DNA from: VXNE01 sp965217825
GTDB lineage: Bacteria > Pseudomonadota > Gammaproteobacteria > Pseudomonadales > Azotimanducaceae
Length of the DNA stretch: 64,000 nt
Assembly: GCA_965217825.1 (NCBI GenBank)
Contig: OZ244571.1
Location: forward strand, 868,001 to 932,000
Direction of reading: 5' to 3'
The translations under genes and the position numbers were made by a program. Shown here in pieces: positions 33,603-41,414 of the stretch (position 1 is its first letter; every line of letters starts with the position of its first letter). The notes under the pieces were generated by a model, which searched no databases, was not told the origin of the DNA, and saw only the letters and a list, made by a program, of their open reading frames with translations.

Positions 33603-34373
33603 ATGCCGCGCGCGCGTAAACGGTTCGGCCAGCACTTTCTGGTCGACGCGTCCGTCGTGGATGCCATCGATGCGGTATTGGCCGTCGACGCCGCCGACCG
33701 CATCGTAGAGATTGGACCCGGACACGGCGCCCTCACGGTGCCGCTCGCGGCCACGTGCGGCAGGCTGACGGTGATCGAGGTGGACCGCGATCTGGCAAGG
33801 AGACTGCGCCGGCGCTTTCCGCGCGTGGAGGTGATTGAAGCAGACGTGTTGAGGACCGATATCGCTCGCATTGCGGATGGTCCCGTGCGCGTCGTTGGCA
33901 ATCTGCCCTATAACATCGCGGCGCCGATCATGATGCGTCTGTTCGACGAATGCGTGAATGGTCTGCCGTTGCGCGATGCGCATTTCATGCTGCAGGCGGA
34001 GATGGCGGACCGCCTCGCGGCACCTCCCGGCACGCGTGCGCGGGGCCGCCTGTCGGTCATGGCGCAGTACCACTGCGACATCGTGCCGCTGCTCACGGTT
34101 GAGGCAACCGCTTTTTCGCCGCCGCCGAAGGTCACGTCGAAGTTCGTTCGCCTTAAGCCGCGCGCGCCCGCCATGGTGGCCCGGGACATGGAGGCGCTGC
34201 GCACGGTAGTGCGGACCGCGTTCGGCCAGCGCCGCAAACGGTTGGGCAATGCCTTACAATCGCTTGGTTTGGACCTGTCGGCATTGGGACTCGACCCGGG
34301 TTCGCGGGCGGAAGAGATAGGAGTGTCCGGTTTCGTTGCGATGGCAAATCAACTTCACCAGCGAGGCGGTTGA
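33603..34373 (+). CDS. rsmA: 16S rRNA (A1518/A1519) dimethyltransferase
   Basis: A 256-residue SAM-dependent methyltransferase (KsgA) that dimethylates two adjacent adenines near the 3' end of 16S rRNA. Motifs are RKRFGQHFLVD at the N-terminus, EIGPGHGALTVPL (SAM binding), IEVDRDLARRL and VGNLPYNIAAPI (the NLPY catalytic motif). The C-terminal domain follows with FGQRRKRLGNAL. It lies 93 bases after surA without pdxA between. ATG 33603 matches family starts. Confidence 0.97.
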   Translation: MPRARKRFGQHFLVDASVVDAIDAVLAVDAADRIVEIGPGHGALTVPLAATCGRLTVIEVDRDLARRLRRRFPRVEVIEADVLRTDIARIADGPVRVVGNLPYNIAAPIMMRLFDECVNGLPLRDAHFMLQAEMADRLAAPPGTRARGRLSVMAQYHCDIVPLLTVEATAFSPPPKVTSKFVRLKPRAPAMVARDMEALRTVVRTAFGQRRKRLGNALQSLGLDLSALGLDPGSRAEEIGVSGFVAMANQLHQRGG

Positions 34374-34463
34374 CCCACGGGATTGCTTCCGTACCCCCTG
34401 GGGCTCCCCGGCTGAAGGCTCCTGCCCCGAAACCGCTCGTCGAATTGTGCAGAGCGCGGCAGC

Positions 34464-34838
34464 ATGACAGACCACGGGTTCAAGGTGACCGTAGAACCGG
34501 CCTACATCCCGTCGGAATCGAATCCGGCCGCGAATCGCTACGTATTCGCCTACACCATCGTGATCGAGAATACCGGCGAACGGCCCGCTCGACTGATGCG
34601 GCGCCACTGGCTCATCACGAACGGAAACGGGGAAAAGCAGGAGGTCCGGGGTCCCGGGGTTGTGGGCAGGCAGCCGCGCCTGGTTCCGGGCGAACGCTTT
34701 CGCTATACGAGTGCCGCCGTCCTGGAGACCGCTGTCGGTGCGATGCAGGGTCACTACGAATTTCGCGCCGACGACGGCGTCGAGTTCCGCGTTCCAATCC
34801 CCGTATTCTCATTGGCGGTACCCAACATCGTGCATTGA
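34464..34838 (+). CDS. apaG: ApaG (Co2+/Mg2+ efflux-associated) domain protein
   Basis: A 124-residue protein with an immunoglobulin-like fold. The family signature is FAYTIVIENTGERPARLMRR, then HWLITNGNGEKQEVRGPGVVG and FRYTSAAVLETAVGAMQGHY, with the GxGxxG-like GPGVVG. The biochemical role is not settled; it is almost always encoded with apaH and rsmA, as here. It lies 90 bases after rsmA and 11 before apaH. Confidence 0.96.
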   Translation: MTDHGFKVTVEPAYIPSESNPAANRYVFAYTIVIENTGERPARLMRRHWLITNGNGEKQEVRGPGVVGRQPRLVPGERFRYTSAAVLETAVGAMQGHYEFRADDGVEFRVPIPVFSLAVPNIVH

Positions 34839-34849
34839 GGGAAGTTATC

Positions 34850-35662
34850 GTGTCGACCTATGTCATCGGTGATTTGCAGGGCTGTTTCGCCCAACTCGAG
34901 GCGCTGCTGGCAAAAGTCGGCTACCGTCGGACAGCAGATCGGCTCTGGTTCACCGGCGATCTGATCAACCGTGGACCCGAGTCGTTGACCACCGTCCGTT
35001 TCGTCAAGTCCCTGGGCGACTCCGCTGTGACGGTCCTCGGCAATCACGACCTGCACTTTCTCGCCATCGTGTTCGGCGGTCATCGTCCGATGGCCTCGGA
35101 CACTTTCGACGACTTGATGGACGCGCCGGACCGCCTCGAGATCGCGCATTGGTTGCGCGGACTTCCCCTCATGTACCGAGACAACGGCTTTGCCATGGTG
35201 CATGCCGGCCTGCCGCACATCTGGACGCTTCGCCAGGCCGAGACCCATGCGCGGGAGGTGGAGTCGGTCATGCGCGACGACGAAGCGTACGAGAACTTCT
35301 TCCGACAGATGTACGGCAACGTCCCGAACGTCTGGTCCGATGCATTGGAGGGAATGGACCGCCACCGGATCATTGCAAACTACTTCACCCGGATGCGCCT
35401 CATGAGCCACGCCGGCGAGATGGACTTTTCTCACAAGGGCGGATTGGAGGGTGCGCCGGCGGGTTTCCGCCCCTGGTTCGACTACCCCTCCCGGATCCTT
35501 GAACGGATCCTTTTCGGACATTGGGCCGCGCTGGACGGGGCGACGGGAAACCGCGGCATGATCGGCCTGGACACGGGGTGCGTGTGGGGTCGCCACCTGA
35601 CGGCCTATTGCCTGGAGGATGGCAGCATCACCCAGGTGGGATGCACCGAATTGGCGGCGTAG
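34850..35662 (+). CDS. apaH: Symmetrical bis(5'-nucleosyl)-tetraphosphatase
   Basis: A 270-residue calcineurin-like phosphoesterase that splits Ap4A to two ADP and can remove Np4 caps from RNA. Motifs are YVIGDLQGCFAQL, FTGDLINRGPESL, VLGNHDLHFLAI, MVHAGLPHIW and GLDTGCVWG, which supply the two-metal site. The GTG start at 34850 has GAGGGAAG just upstream; the open frame extends back to 34370 but that part overlaps apaG in another frame. Convergent with folB (10 bases between stops). Confidence 0.96.
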   Translation: MSTYVIGDLQGCFAQLEALLAKVGYRRTADRLWFTGDLINRGPESLTTVRFVKSLGDSAVTVLGNHDLHFLAIVFGGHRPMASDTFDDLMDAPDRLEIAHWLRGLPLMYRDNGFAMVHAGLPHIWTLRQAETHAREVESVMRDDEAYENFFRQMYGNVPNVWSDALEGMDRHRIIANYFTRMRLMSHAGEMDFSHKGGLEGAPAGFRPWFDYPSRILERILFGHWAALDGATGNRGMIGLDTGCVWGRHLTAYCLEDGSITQVGCTELAA

Positions 35663-35672
35663 CGCGTCGCGG

Positions 35673-36011
35673 CTACGGAGACAGGCGATACTCGGCGGAG
35701 ATCGAGTGGGCGACGCTGGATGCGGCAGGCTTGGCAACCCGCACGTAAACGCGCTCAAGCGCGAAATCCTCCGCGAGTTTATGCGCCGTGGTCATCGCCG
35801 CCGACTCTAGCAACTGGAAACGGCTTTCGCGCAGGTGTCGTCTAACGCGTTCCACCACCGCCGAGTAATCGACGACAGCATCGATCCGGTCGGCCACGGG
35901 CGGATCGACAACGAACTCGATATCCACTAGCAGCGTTTGCGGGATGCGCCGTTCGCGTTCGCGAACGCCGATGATGGCTGGCGCTTCGAGTTGATGGATT
36001 GTGATCTTCAC
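35673..36011 (-). CDS. folB: Dihydroneopterin aldolase
   Basis: A 112-residue enzyme of folate synthesis. It carries QLEAPAIIGVRERERRIPQTLLVDIEF, then VVDYSAVVERVRRHL and ESAAMTTAHKLAED, with Glu and Lys at the usual catalytic positions. The GTG start at 36011 overlaps the tsaD stop (GTGA), so translation is probably coupled to tsaD; the longer open frame to 36053 would run into tsaD. The folB-tsaD pair is a conserved gammaproteobacterial arrangement. Confidence 0.93.
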   Translation of the reverse strand: MKITIHQLEAPAIIGVRERERRIPQTLLVDIEFVVDPPVADRIDAVVDYSAVVERVRRHLRESRFQLLESAAMTTAHKLAEDFALERVYVRVAKPAASSVAHSISAEYRLSP

Positions 36012-37027
36012 GGCGGCTGGGGCCTGACAGGCCCTAGTTCGGCAATGGGCCAACGGGGGCGGGTGGTGATGGCCAGCGGTTCGACGGCGCCGGCGGCGAG
36101 CCGCGCGTGGCCGGCGAAGGCGATCATCGCGCCGTTGTCAGTGCAGAGCTCCGGCGGCGCGTAGTACACGGCGGGAACCGACGCCGCCATTTTCTCGCGC
36201 AATGCTGTGTTGGCTGCGACGCCGCCGGCGACGACCAGCGCGTCGATCTCGGTGGCCTTGAGGGCGCGCCGGCACTTGATGAGGAGCGTATCGACCACCG
36301 CGTCCTGAAATGCCAGCGCAACATCGGCCGCATCCTGTTCGGTCAAGGGCTGCAGGTCGCGGATGGTATTGGCGGTGAATGTCTTCAGGCCGCTGAAGCT
36401 GAAATCGAGTCCCGGACGGCCCGTCATCGGTCTCGGGAAACGGAATCGGCCAGGACGCCCGGCTGCGGCCAGCGCGGCGATTTCGGGTCCGCCCGGATAG
36501 CCGCGTCCCATCATCTTGGCCGCCTTGTCGAAGGCTTCCCCCGCCGCATCGTCGAGGGACTCGCCCAGGAGGGTGTATCTGCCGATGGCGTCTACGCGCA
36601 CGAGCTGTGTATGGCCGCCGGAAACCAGCAGCGCCACGAACGGCAAGGGCGGCTGTTCGGCGGCGAGCAGGGGCGCCAGCAGGTGCGCCTCCATGTGATG
36701 CACGCCGATGGCGGGGATGCCCCTCGACCATGCCAATGCGCGACCTAGACCTGCGCCGACCATGAGAGCGCCGATCAATCCCGGACCAGCGGTATAGGCA
36801 ACACCATCTATGTCGGCGACGTGCTTCCCGGCGTCATGCAGGGCTTGCCGGATAAGGGGCAGCGTCTTCCGGATGTGGTCTCTCGATGCGATCTCGGGCA
36901 CGACGCCGCCGTATTCCGCGTGGGTGGACGCCTGGCTGTAGAGCGCGTTGGCGATCAGGCCGTCGCGGGAGTCGTACAGGGCGATCCCGGTTTCGTCGCA
37001 AGATGTTTCGATACCGAGAACGAGCAC
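36008..37027 (-). CDS. tsaD: tRNA threonylcarbamoyladenosine transferase TsaD
   Basis: A 339-residue ASKHA-fold protein that installs threonylcarbamoyl on A37 of ANN-decoding tRNAs, working with TsaB, TsaC and TsaE. Motifs are VLGIETSCDETGIALYD, the metal-binding HHMEAHLLAPLL (His pair), LVSGGHTQLV, GEAFDKAAKM and AGGVAANTALR. Length is typical. It reads away from the region that normally carries rpsU; here a glycosyltransferase-sulfotransferase gene is inserted between the two. A TACAAT hexamer on the minus strand at 37110-37115 is a possible -10 box. Confidence 0.97.
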   Translation of the reverse strand: MLVLGIETSCDETGIALYDSRDGLIANALYSQASTHAEYGGVVPEIASRDHIRKTLPLIRQALHDAGKHVADIDGVAYTAGPGLIGALMVGAGLGRALAWSRGIPAIGVHHMEAHLLAPLLAAEQPPLPFVALLVSGGHTQLVRVDAIGRYTLLGESLDDAAGEAFDKAAKMMGRGYPGGPEIAALAAAGRPGRFRFPRPMTGRPGLDFSFSGLKTFTANTIRDLQPLTEQDAADVALAFQDAVVDTLLIKCRRALKATEIDALVVAGGVAANTALREKMAASVPAVYYAPPELCTDNGAMIAFAGHARLAAGAVEPLAITTRPRWPIAELGPVRPQPP

Positions 37028-37144
37028 TTGAACAGCCTGGAATCAAAGGAATACGCTGATGCACCCGCGTCGCGAACCGCCCGCGACACCTGCTGCCTGA
37101 ACTTCGCCGATTGTACTCTTGTCCGAAATGGCGAGTGGCGGCGC

Positions 37145-37199
37145 TTGAGCCTGACTTGAGCCTGACTTGAGCCTGACTTGAGCCTGACTTGAGCCTGAA
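37145..37199. repeat. 11-bp tandem repeat, five units
   Basis: TTGAGCCTGAC is repeated five times without interruption, with only the last base of the last unit changed. It lies in the intergenic region upstream of both tsaD and the fusion gene. The 11-base period is not a codon multiple and no gene covers it. Confidence 0.97.
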
Positions 37200-37269
37200 G
37201 AGCGGACTATTGCTGCGCCTAACCGCCGTTGCTACGCTGTTTCGTCCGCTGGGGAGCCTTTGATCGACG

Positions 37270-39078
37270 ATGCCCGCGCATCCCTACTACTACTCGATGG
37301 TGCTGGACGATGTGCCGGCGCATCCCTACCAGGTCGAGAACCTGCTGCTTACGCTGGAATCATGCGGCGCGGCGCCTCGGGAGGCGCTGGTTGTGCAGTG
37401 CACCGAACGGGTTTGCGCATCGGTCAAGGCCAAGCTCGCAGAAAGCGGCTACACGGTGATAGCCATCAAGCCTTACCTGGACGAGAAGTACTGCAACAAG
37501 ATTGTGCAACTTGACTACTTTGCGAGCCACGAACTTACCGGCTGCGAGGGCATTTTCCTATTCGATTCCGACACGGTGGTGCTGTCGCCACTCGACGTGC
37601 CGGATCGGGACCGCATCTGGGGCAAGATCGTCGACTATTGCAATCCCCCTCTGTCGACGCTCAGCCGCCTGTTTTCCGCCGCTGGAGTGGCCCTTCCCCG
37701 CATAGTGCCGTGTGACTGGAATGCGGGCGACACCATCGACCCGAACTTCAACGGCGGTCTGCTCTACATTCCAATGCCGGTCGTGGGGAATCTGCGCGCC
37801 GCGTGGAGGCGGTGGGCGGAGGTTCTTTTCGTGCATGCCGACCTGTTCCCGGAACCATCCCAGCGCGACCATATCGACCAGATTTCCTTCGCCATGGCGC
37901 TGGCATCGGAAGGATTCAGCTACGGCCATCTGCCCGCGAACTGGAACTATCCCTGTCACGAGGAGCGGCCGACGCCGCTGTCATTCCGGTCCGACCAGGA
38001 CGTACGCGTTCTCCACTATCACCAGTGCCTGGACACGTTCGGCTTGATCTCCCCCGTCTCGGGAGACGCCGCGGGCGATGCCGCGGCGAGTCGCGCGAAC
38101 GGGGTGATCCGCGAGTCGCGCGGTTCGATGTTCTTCGACCACTACAAGCGGAATCTGGCAGCGCTGGCGGTTGCGAGCGTTTCCGCCCCGCCGATGTCTT
38201 TTCGCGGGGCCCGCGTTCGGGACAAGCGGCGACGGTTGATTCTGCATGGGGGCACGCCGAAAACGGGCACATCCGCGCTGCAATGGTGCCTGCACGCGAA
38301 CCGCCGAGTCCTGGCGGAAAGAGGTTTCTGGTATCCGCCGCCGTCGAACCGGCGTGAGCCAAAGCACCAGGAATTTGTCGCCGCGCTCATGGCCTCCGAC
38401 GAGACGCGCTTTGGCGAATGTATCGAATCGGCCTTGAAAGATATGCCTTCGCGCGCGCATACCGTCATCCTGAGTACGGAAGGCCTCTTCAACCACTGGT
38501 GGGACTATTCGCGCGCGGCGAAAGGCATGTTGCGCAGCATGGCGGATCAGTTCGACTTCGAACTATGCGTCTGGTTTCGCGATCCCGAGTCTTTCGCCGC
38601 AGCGCTTTACGCCCAGTATCTTCGCAATCCGGGCACGGACGATGCGCCGGACGTGTACGGCCGGGACATCGACTTCAAGGAGGCCATGCGGGATGCGTGG
38701 TTCCGCCGGCATCTCGACTATCTGGGTTTCTATTACGAAGCCCAGGACCTGTTCGGGCGAGAGCGCGTAAGGGCCTTTCTGTTCGGGGGCGATACCGTTC
38801 GCGAGTTTACGGAGGAGTACGCAACAGGCGCGTTGCCCAGAGCGGACCTGCCCCGCAACGACTCGATGCGGGAAGCCGGAGTCCGCATGATGCGGATCGC
38901 CAACCGGTTTCCGCTGTCACCGAAGGAACACGAGCGCGTCGAGGAATTGGTGTTCGAGATCGACCGCATAGTCGGCGACCGCGCTGGCCGTTACGAATTG
39001 AACCTGCGGGATCGGAGAGATGTGAGCAGATACGCAGCAAGGGGATGGGAGATTTTGCGAAGTACGGTGTTTGGATAG
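37270..39078 (+). CDS. Fusion of a glycosyltransferase-like domain and a sulfotransferase-like domain
   Basis: A 602-residue protein. The N-terminal half (about 1-260) looks like a GT8/GT-A-type fold, with a DxD-like FLFDSDTVVLSPLD near residue 99 and NFNGGLLYIP near 160. The C-terminal half opens with LILHGGTPKTGTSALQWCL near residue 325, the PAPS-binding P-loop of sulfotransferases, followed by STEGLFNHW and a CVWFRDPESFAAALYAQYLR segment, a second PAPS-contact type motif. It could glycosylate and sulfate the same acceptor, but no polysaccharide locus is nearby. It occupies the space between tsaD and rpsU that is usually empty. A GGGGAG lies about 13 bases before the ATG. Confidence 0.75.
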   Translation: MPAHPYYYSMVLDDVPAHPYQVENLLLTLESCGAAPREALVVQCTERVCASVKAKLAESGYTVIAIKPYLDEKYCNKIVQLDYFASHELTGCEGIFLFDSDTVVLSPLDVPDRDRIWGKIVDYCNPPLSTLSRLFSAAGVALPRIVPCDWNAGDTIDPNFNGGLLYIPMPVVGNLRAAWRRWAEVLFVHADLFPEPSQRDHIDQISFAMALASEGFSYGHLPANWNYPCHEERPTPLSFRSDQDVRVLHYHQCLDTFGLISPVSGDAAGDAAASRANGVIRESRGSMFFDHYKRNLAALAVASVSAPPMSFRGARVRDKRRRLILHGGTPKTGTSALQWCLHANRRVLAERGFWYPPPSNRREPKHQEFVAALMASDETRFGECIESALKDMPSRAHTVILSTEGLFNHWWDYSRAAKGMLRSMADQFDFELCVWFRDPESFAAALYAQYLRNPGTDDAPDVYGRDIDFKEAMRDAWFRRHLDYLGFYYEAQDLFGRERVRAFLFGGDTVREFTEEYATGALPRADLPRNDSMREAGVRMMRIANRFPLSPKEHERVEELVFEIDRIVGDRAGRYELNLRDRRDVSRYAARGWEILRSTVFG

Positions 39079-39125
39079 CGTACGTTGCGCTTGGGCACGA
39101 TGATCGTCACGCGGTGTCAACGCGG

Positions 39126-39154
39126 TTGCACGCATATGCCTCGCCGGGTACGAT
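39126..39154 (+). promoter_or_regulatory. Sigma-70-type promoter of rpsU
   Basis: TTGCAC at 39126-39131, a 17-base spacer, and TACGAT at 39149-39154, about 30 bases before the rpsU start. Position and spacing fit a housekeeping promoter for the ribosomal gene, independent of the upstream fusion gene. Confidence 0.6.
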
Positions 39155-39183
39155 GCGAAAGTCTTTGCGGCTGAAAGTGTGAA

Positions 39184-39399
39184 GTGCCGAGCGTCAAGGT
39201 AAGAGAGAACGAGCCGTTTGACGTCGCGTTGCGGCGATTCAAGCGTTCCTGCGAAAAGGCTGGCATCATGTCCGAGGTGCGTCGCCGCGTGTTCTACGAA
39301 AAGCCGACGGCCGTTCGCAAGCGCAAGGCTGCTGCTGCGGTCAAACGCCATCTCAAGAAGCTGCAGCGCGAGGCGCGACGCTTCGAGAGAACCCACTGA
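39184..39399 (+). CDS. rpsU: 30S ribosomal protein S21
   Basis: A 71-residue very basic protein: VKVRENEPFDVALRRFKR, then VRRRVFYEKPTAVRKRKA and an Arg/Lys-rich tail. S21 helps base-pairing at the start of mRNA binding. The start is GTG at 39184. In most gammaproteobacteria rpsU leads the rpsU-dnaG-rpoD operon; here it is followed by a dispersed repeat and an unrelated transporter, so it has been detached from dnaG and rpoD. Confidence 0.97.
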   Translation: MPSVKVRENEPFDVALRRFKRSCEKAGIMSEVRRRVFYEKPTAVRKRKAAAAVKRHLKKLQREARRFERTH

Positions 39400-39485
39400 C
39401 GCGTCGGACCGACCGCCGTTTCCCATATTCGCGTTCCGCGCGCCGCGCGGCTGCTTGGCTGTCTCCACGACTGAACGGGTTCGCC

Positions 39486-39555
39486 GCTAGCGCCATGAAA
39501 CTCGCCGGCCCTTCGGGCGCGCCGCATTTCACCCCCGCCCAAGCCCACCTATCAT
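39486..39555. repeat. Dispersed intergenic repeat, copy C
   Basis: It starts GCTAGCGCCA, has a central GCCCTTCGGGC hairpin and ends in CCCCCGCCCAAGCCCACCT. The motif GCTAGCGCC recurs at 39600-39608, so the full element may run to about 39608 with direct-repeat ends. Unlike A and B it lies between two genes on the same strand (rpsU and the MFS gene). Confidence 0.85.
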
Positions 39556-39568
39556 CCTGCCCCTTGAT

Positions 39569-39583
39569 CGGCACTACGTGCCG
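39569..39583. repeat. Short hairpin after repeat copy C
   Basis: CGGCAC and GTGCCG flank a TAC loop, a perfect 6-bp stem. It may be part of the same element as copy C and could act as a weak stop for rpsU transcription, though no T-run follows. Confidence 0.5.
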
Positions 39584-39623
39584 TTCTACGGCGCAGCCTG
39601 CTAGCGCCGTTTCGCAATACTAG

Positions 39624-40919
39624 ATGCAGGCTCGGCAATCCGGACGCGGCATGTCGTCCCCGGCCGCGGCCCATGACGAAGCCGGGTTTGTTCGGCGCCA
39701 CCTGAAGCGAAATATCGCCGCGCAGCTCCTCAACGGGATGCTCGGACAGACGGGTTTTCGCCTTTTGGCGGCACCGACGTTTCTTCCGGCTTTCCTCTTT
39801 TCGATCTCCGGTTCCAACGTGGTGGTCGGCGCCGCCCGCTCTCTGCAGGGGCTAGGCACGGTGGTGTCGCCGTTCCTCGGCGCGTCCCTGATAGGGCATC
39901 GCTCCCGGATTCTGAAAACGACGCTCACCACAAACGGTCTCATGCGCTTGCAGATCCTCGGCATGTCCCTGGCGGCGTTCTTTCTCGGCGCCGAAGCGAC
40001 CGTGCACGCCTTCATGGTGTTCATGATGTTGATGGGCTTTTTCCAGGGCATTTCGCAGGTCGCCACGCATGCGTTGCGGGCCAAGGTAATTCCCGTGAAT
40101 CGTCGCGGTATCGTCTCCGGCGCCCGCCATTTCTTCGCTGGTCTGATCGCGGCCGCAGTGGCCTACGTCTGCGGCAGCTACTTCATAGAACAGAATGTCC
40201 TCGGCAACGGCTATGGGACCGTATTCCTGCTCGCCTTCTTCATATCCTCGATGGGCGTGGCCGCCATGCTGATCACCAGGGAACCGGTGGCGCGGTACGT
40301 GCGCCCGCGCGAGTCCCCGCGCAGGGTGCTGGTTCGCATCGCGCGGGTGATGCGCGCCGACCCGGCATTCGCGCGATTCTTCAGCGTTCGCGCGCTCGGC
40401 TCCTTCGGCAACATGGCGCAGCCTTTCTACATATTGTTCGCCGGTTCGCGGATGGAGGTGTCCGGCGGAGAGCTGGGACTCGTCACCATGGTGTGGATGC
40501 TTGCCTCGAACACCACCAGCCTGGCCTGGGGGGCCATGGCGGACCGCATGGGCAATCGCGTGGTGCTCGTTGCAACCCTCGGCGTCTGGATCGCGGCTCA
40601 TGTGTACCTGCTGTTCATGCAGTCCCTGTTCGACTTGATCGTATTTTTCGCCATTGTTGGCATCGCGTCTGGCGGTTTCCATCAATCGGGCCAGAACATG
40701 GTGTTGGAATTCGGCCGTTCGCGTGATGTCGCGCTGCGTATTGCGACGTCGGGAACCGCAGTCAATCTCGTCGGCGCCGCGGGTCCGATTCTCGGCGGCC
40801 TGATCGTTTCGGCGATGTCGTATATGACCTTGTTCGTCATCGCAATCGCAGTACAGATTGCGGCGCTTCTCGTCATGATCGGTTGGGTACCCGAACCTCG
40901 GCGACAGGCACTGGAGTGA
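39624..40919 (+). CDS. Major facilitator superfamily transporter
   Basis: A 431-residue protein with about twelve membrane helices in two bundles, split by a cytoplasmic loop around residues 220-245 (REPVARYVRPRESPRRV). A motif-A-like sequence (WGAMADRMGNRVVLVA) lies between helices 8 and 9. The substrate is unknown. The start could be the ATG at 39624 or a later one (MSSPAAAHD) at 39651. It lies 224 bases after rpsU, with the dispersed repeat between, and is close to a small ankyrin gene. Confidence 0.85.
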   Translation: MQARQSGRGMSSPAAAHDEAGFVRRHLKRNIAAQLLNGMLGQTGFRLLAAPTFLPAFLFSISGSNVVVGAARSLQGLGTVVSPFLGASLIGHRSRILKTTLTTNGLMRLQILGMSLAAFFLGAEATVHAFMVFMMLMGFFQGISQVATHALRAKVIPVNRRGIVSGARHFFAGLIAAAVAYVCGSYFIEQNVLGNGYGTVFLLAFFISSMGVAAMLITREPVARYVRPRESPRRVLVRIARVMRADPAFARFFSVRALGSFGNMAQPFYILFAGSRMEVSGGELGLVTMVWMLASNTTSLAWGAMADRMGNRVVLVATLGVWIAAHVYLLFMQSLFDLIVFFAIVGIASGGFHQSGQNMVLEFGRSRDVALRIATSGTAVNLVGAAGPILGGLIVSAMSYMTLFVIAIAVQIAALLVMIGWVPEPRRQALE

Positions 40920-40924
40920 GTTGA

Positions 40925-41278
40925 TTGGTTCGGCGGACAGGCTACAAGACGCTATGCGTAGCGATTGGGGCAGGCGACCTCGATGCGCTCGGGCGCGGGG
41001 TGCGGATGGACCCGGATGCGGCGGCTCACTGGAAGCCGATCATGGATGCGGCGTTCATTGGCTCCAACCCGGGGGCGGATGTCCATGCGACCGATGAATT
41101 CGGGCGAACCGCGCTACACTGGGCCGCCCTGCAGGGCGTCAGAGCGGACTATCTCGCGGCGTTGGTGGACCACGGCGCGGATCCTGGCTCGAAGGACGAT
41201 TTCGGCGACACGCCGCTCGACCTCGCGCGGGAAAAGAAGCGCGCCAAGGCGATAGCGTATCTTGAAAGCATTCGGTGA
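40925..41278 (+). CDS. Small ankyrin-repeat protein
   Basis: 117 residues with two recognisable ankyrin repeats: DEFGRTALHWAALQG near residues 58-72 and DDFGDTPLDLAREKKRAKAI near 92-111. The first part is less regular and could be a damaged repeat. Such proteins bind other proteins. The start (TTG at 40925) is weakly supported; the stop of the transporter gene is six bases before it, so they may be co-transcribed. Confidence 0.65.
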   Translation: MVRRTGYKTLCVAIGAGDLDALGRGVRMDPDAAAHWKPIMDAAFIGSNPGADVHATDEFGRTALHWAALQGVRADYLAALVDHGADPGSKDDFGDTPLDLAREKKRAKAIAYLESIR

Positions 41279-41414
41279 AAACGCGGCAGTCCTGCCGGAA
41301 GAACGACACGATCCGCTTTGAACGCCCGCTGCGCCGTGCTTGAGAAATGCGAGGGTCAGGAACGCTTCAGCCAGGCGGCGCCCCCGTCCCCTTGTCGAAT
41401 TTGAGGAGCAATTC

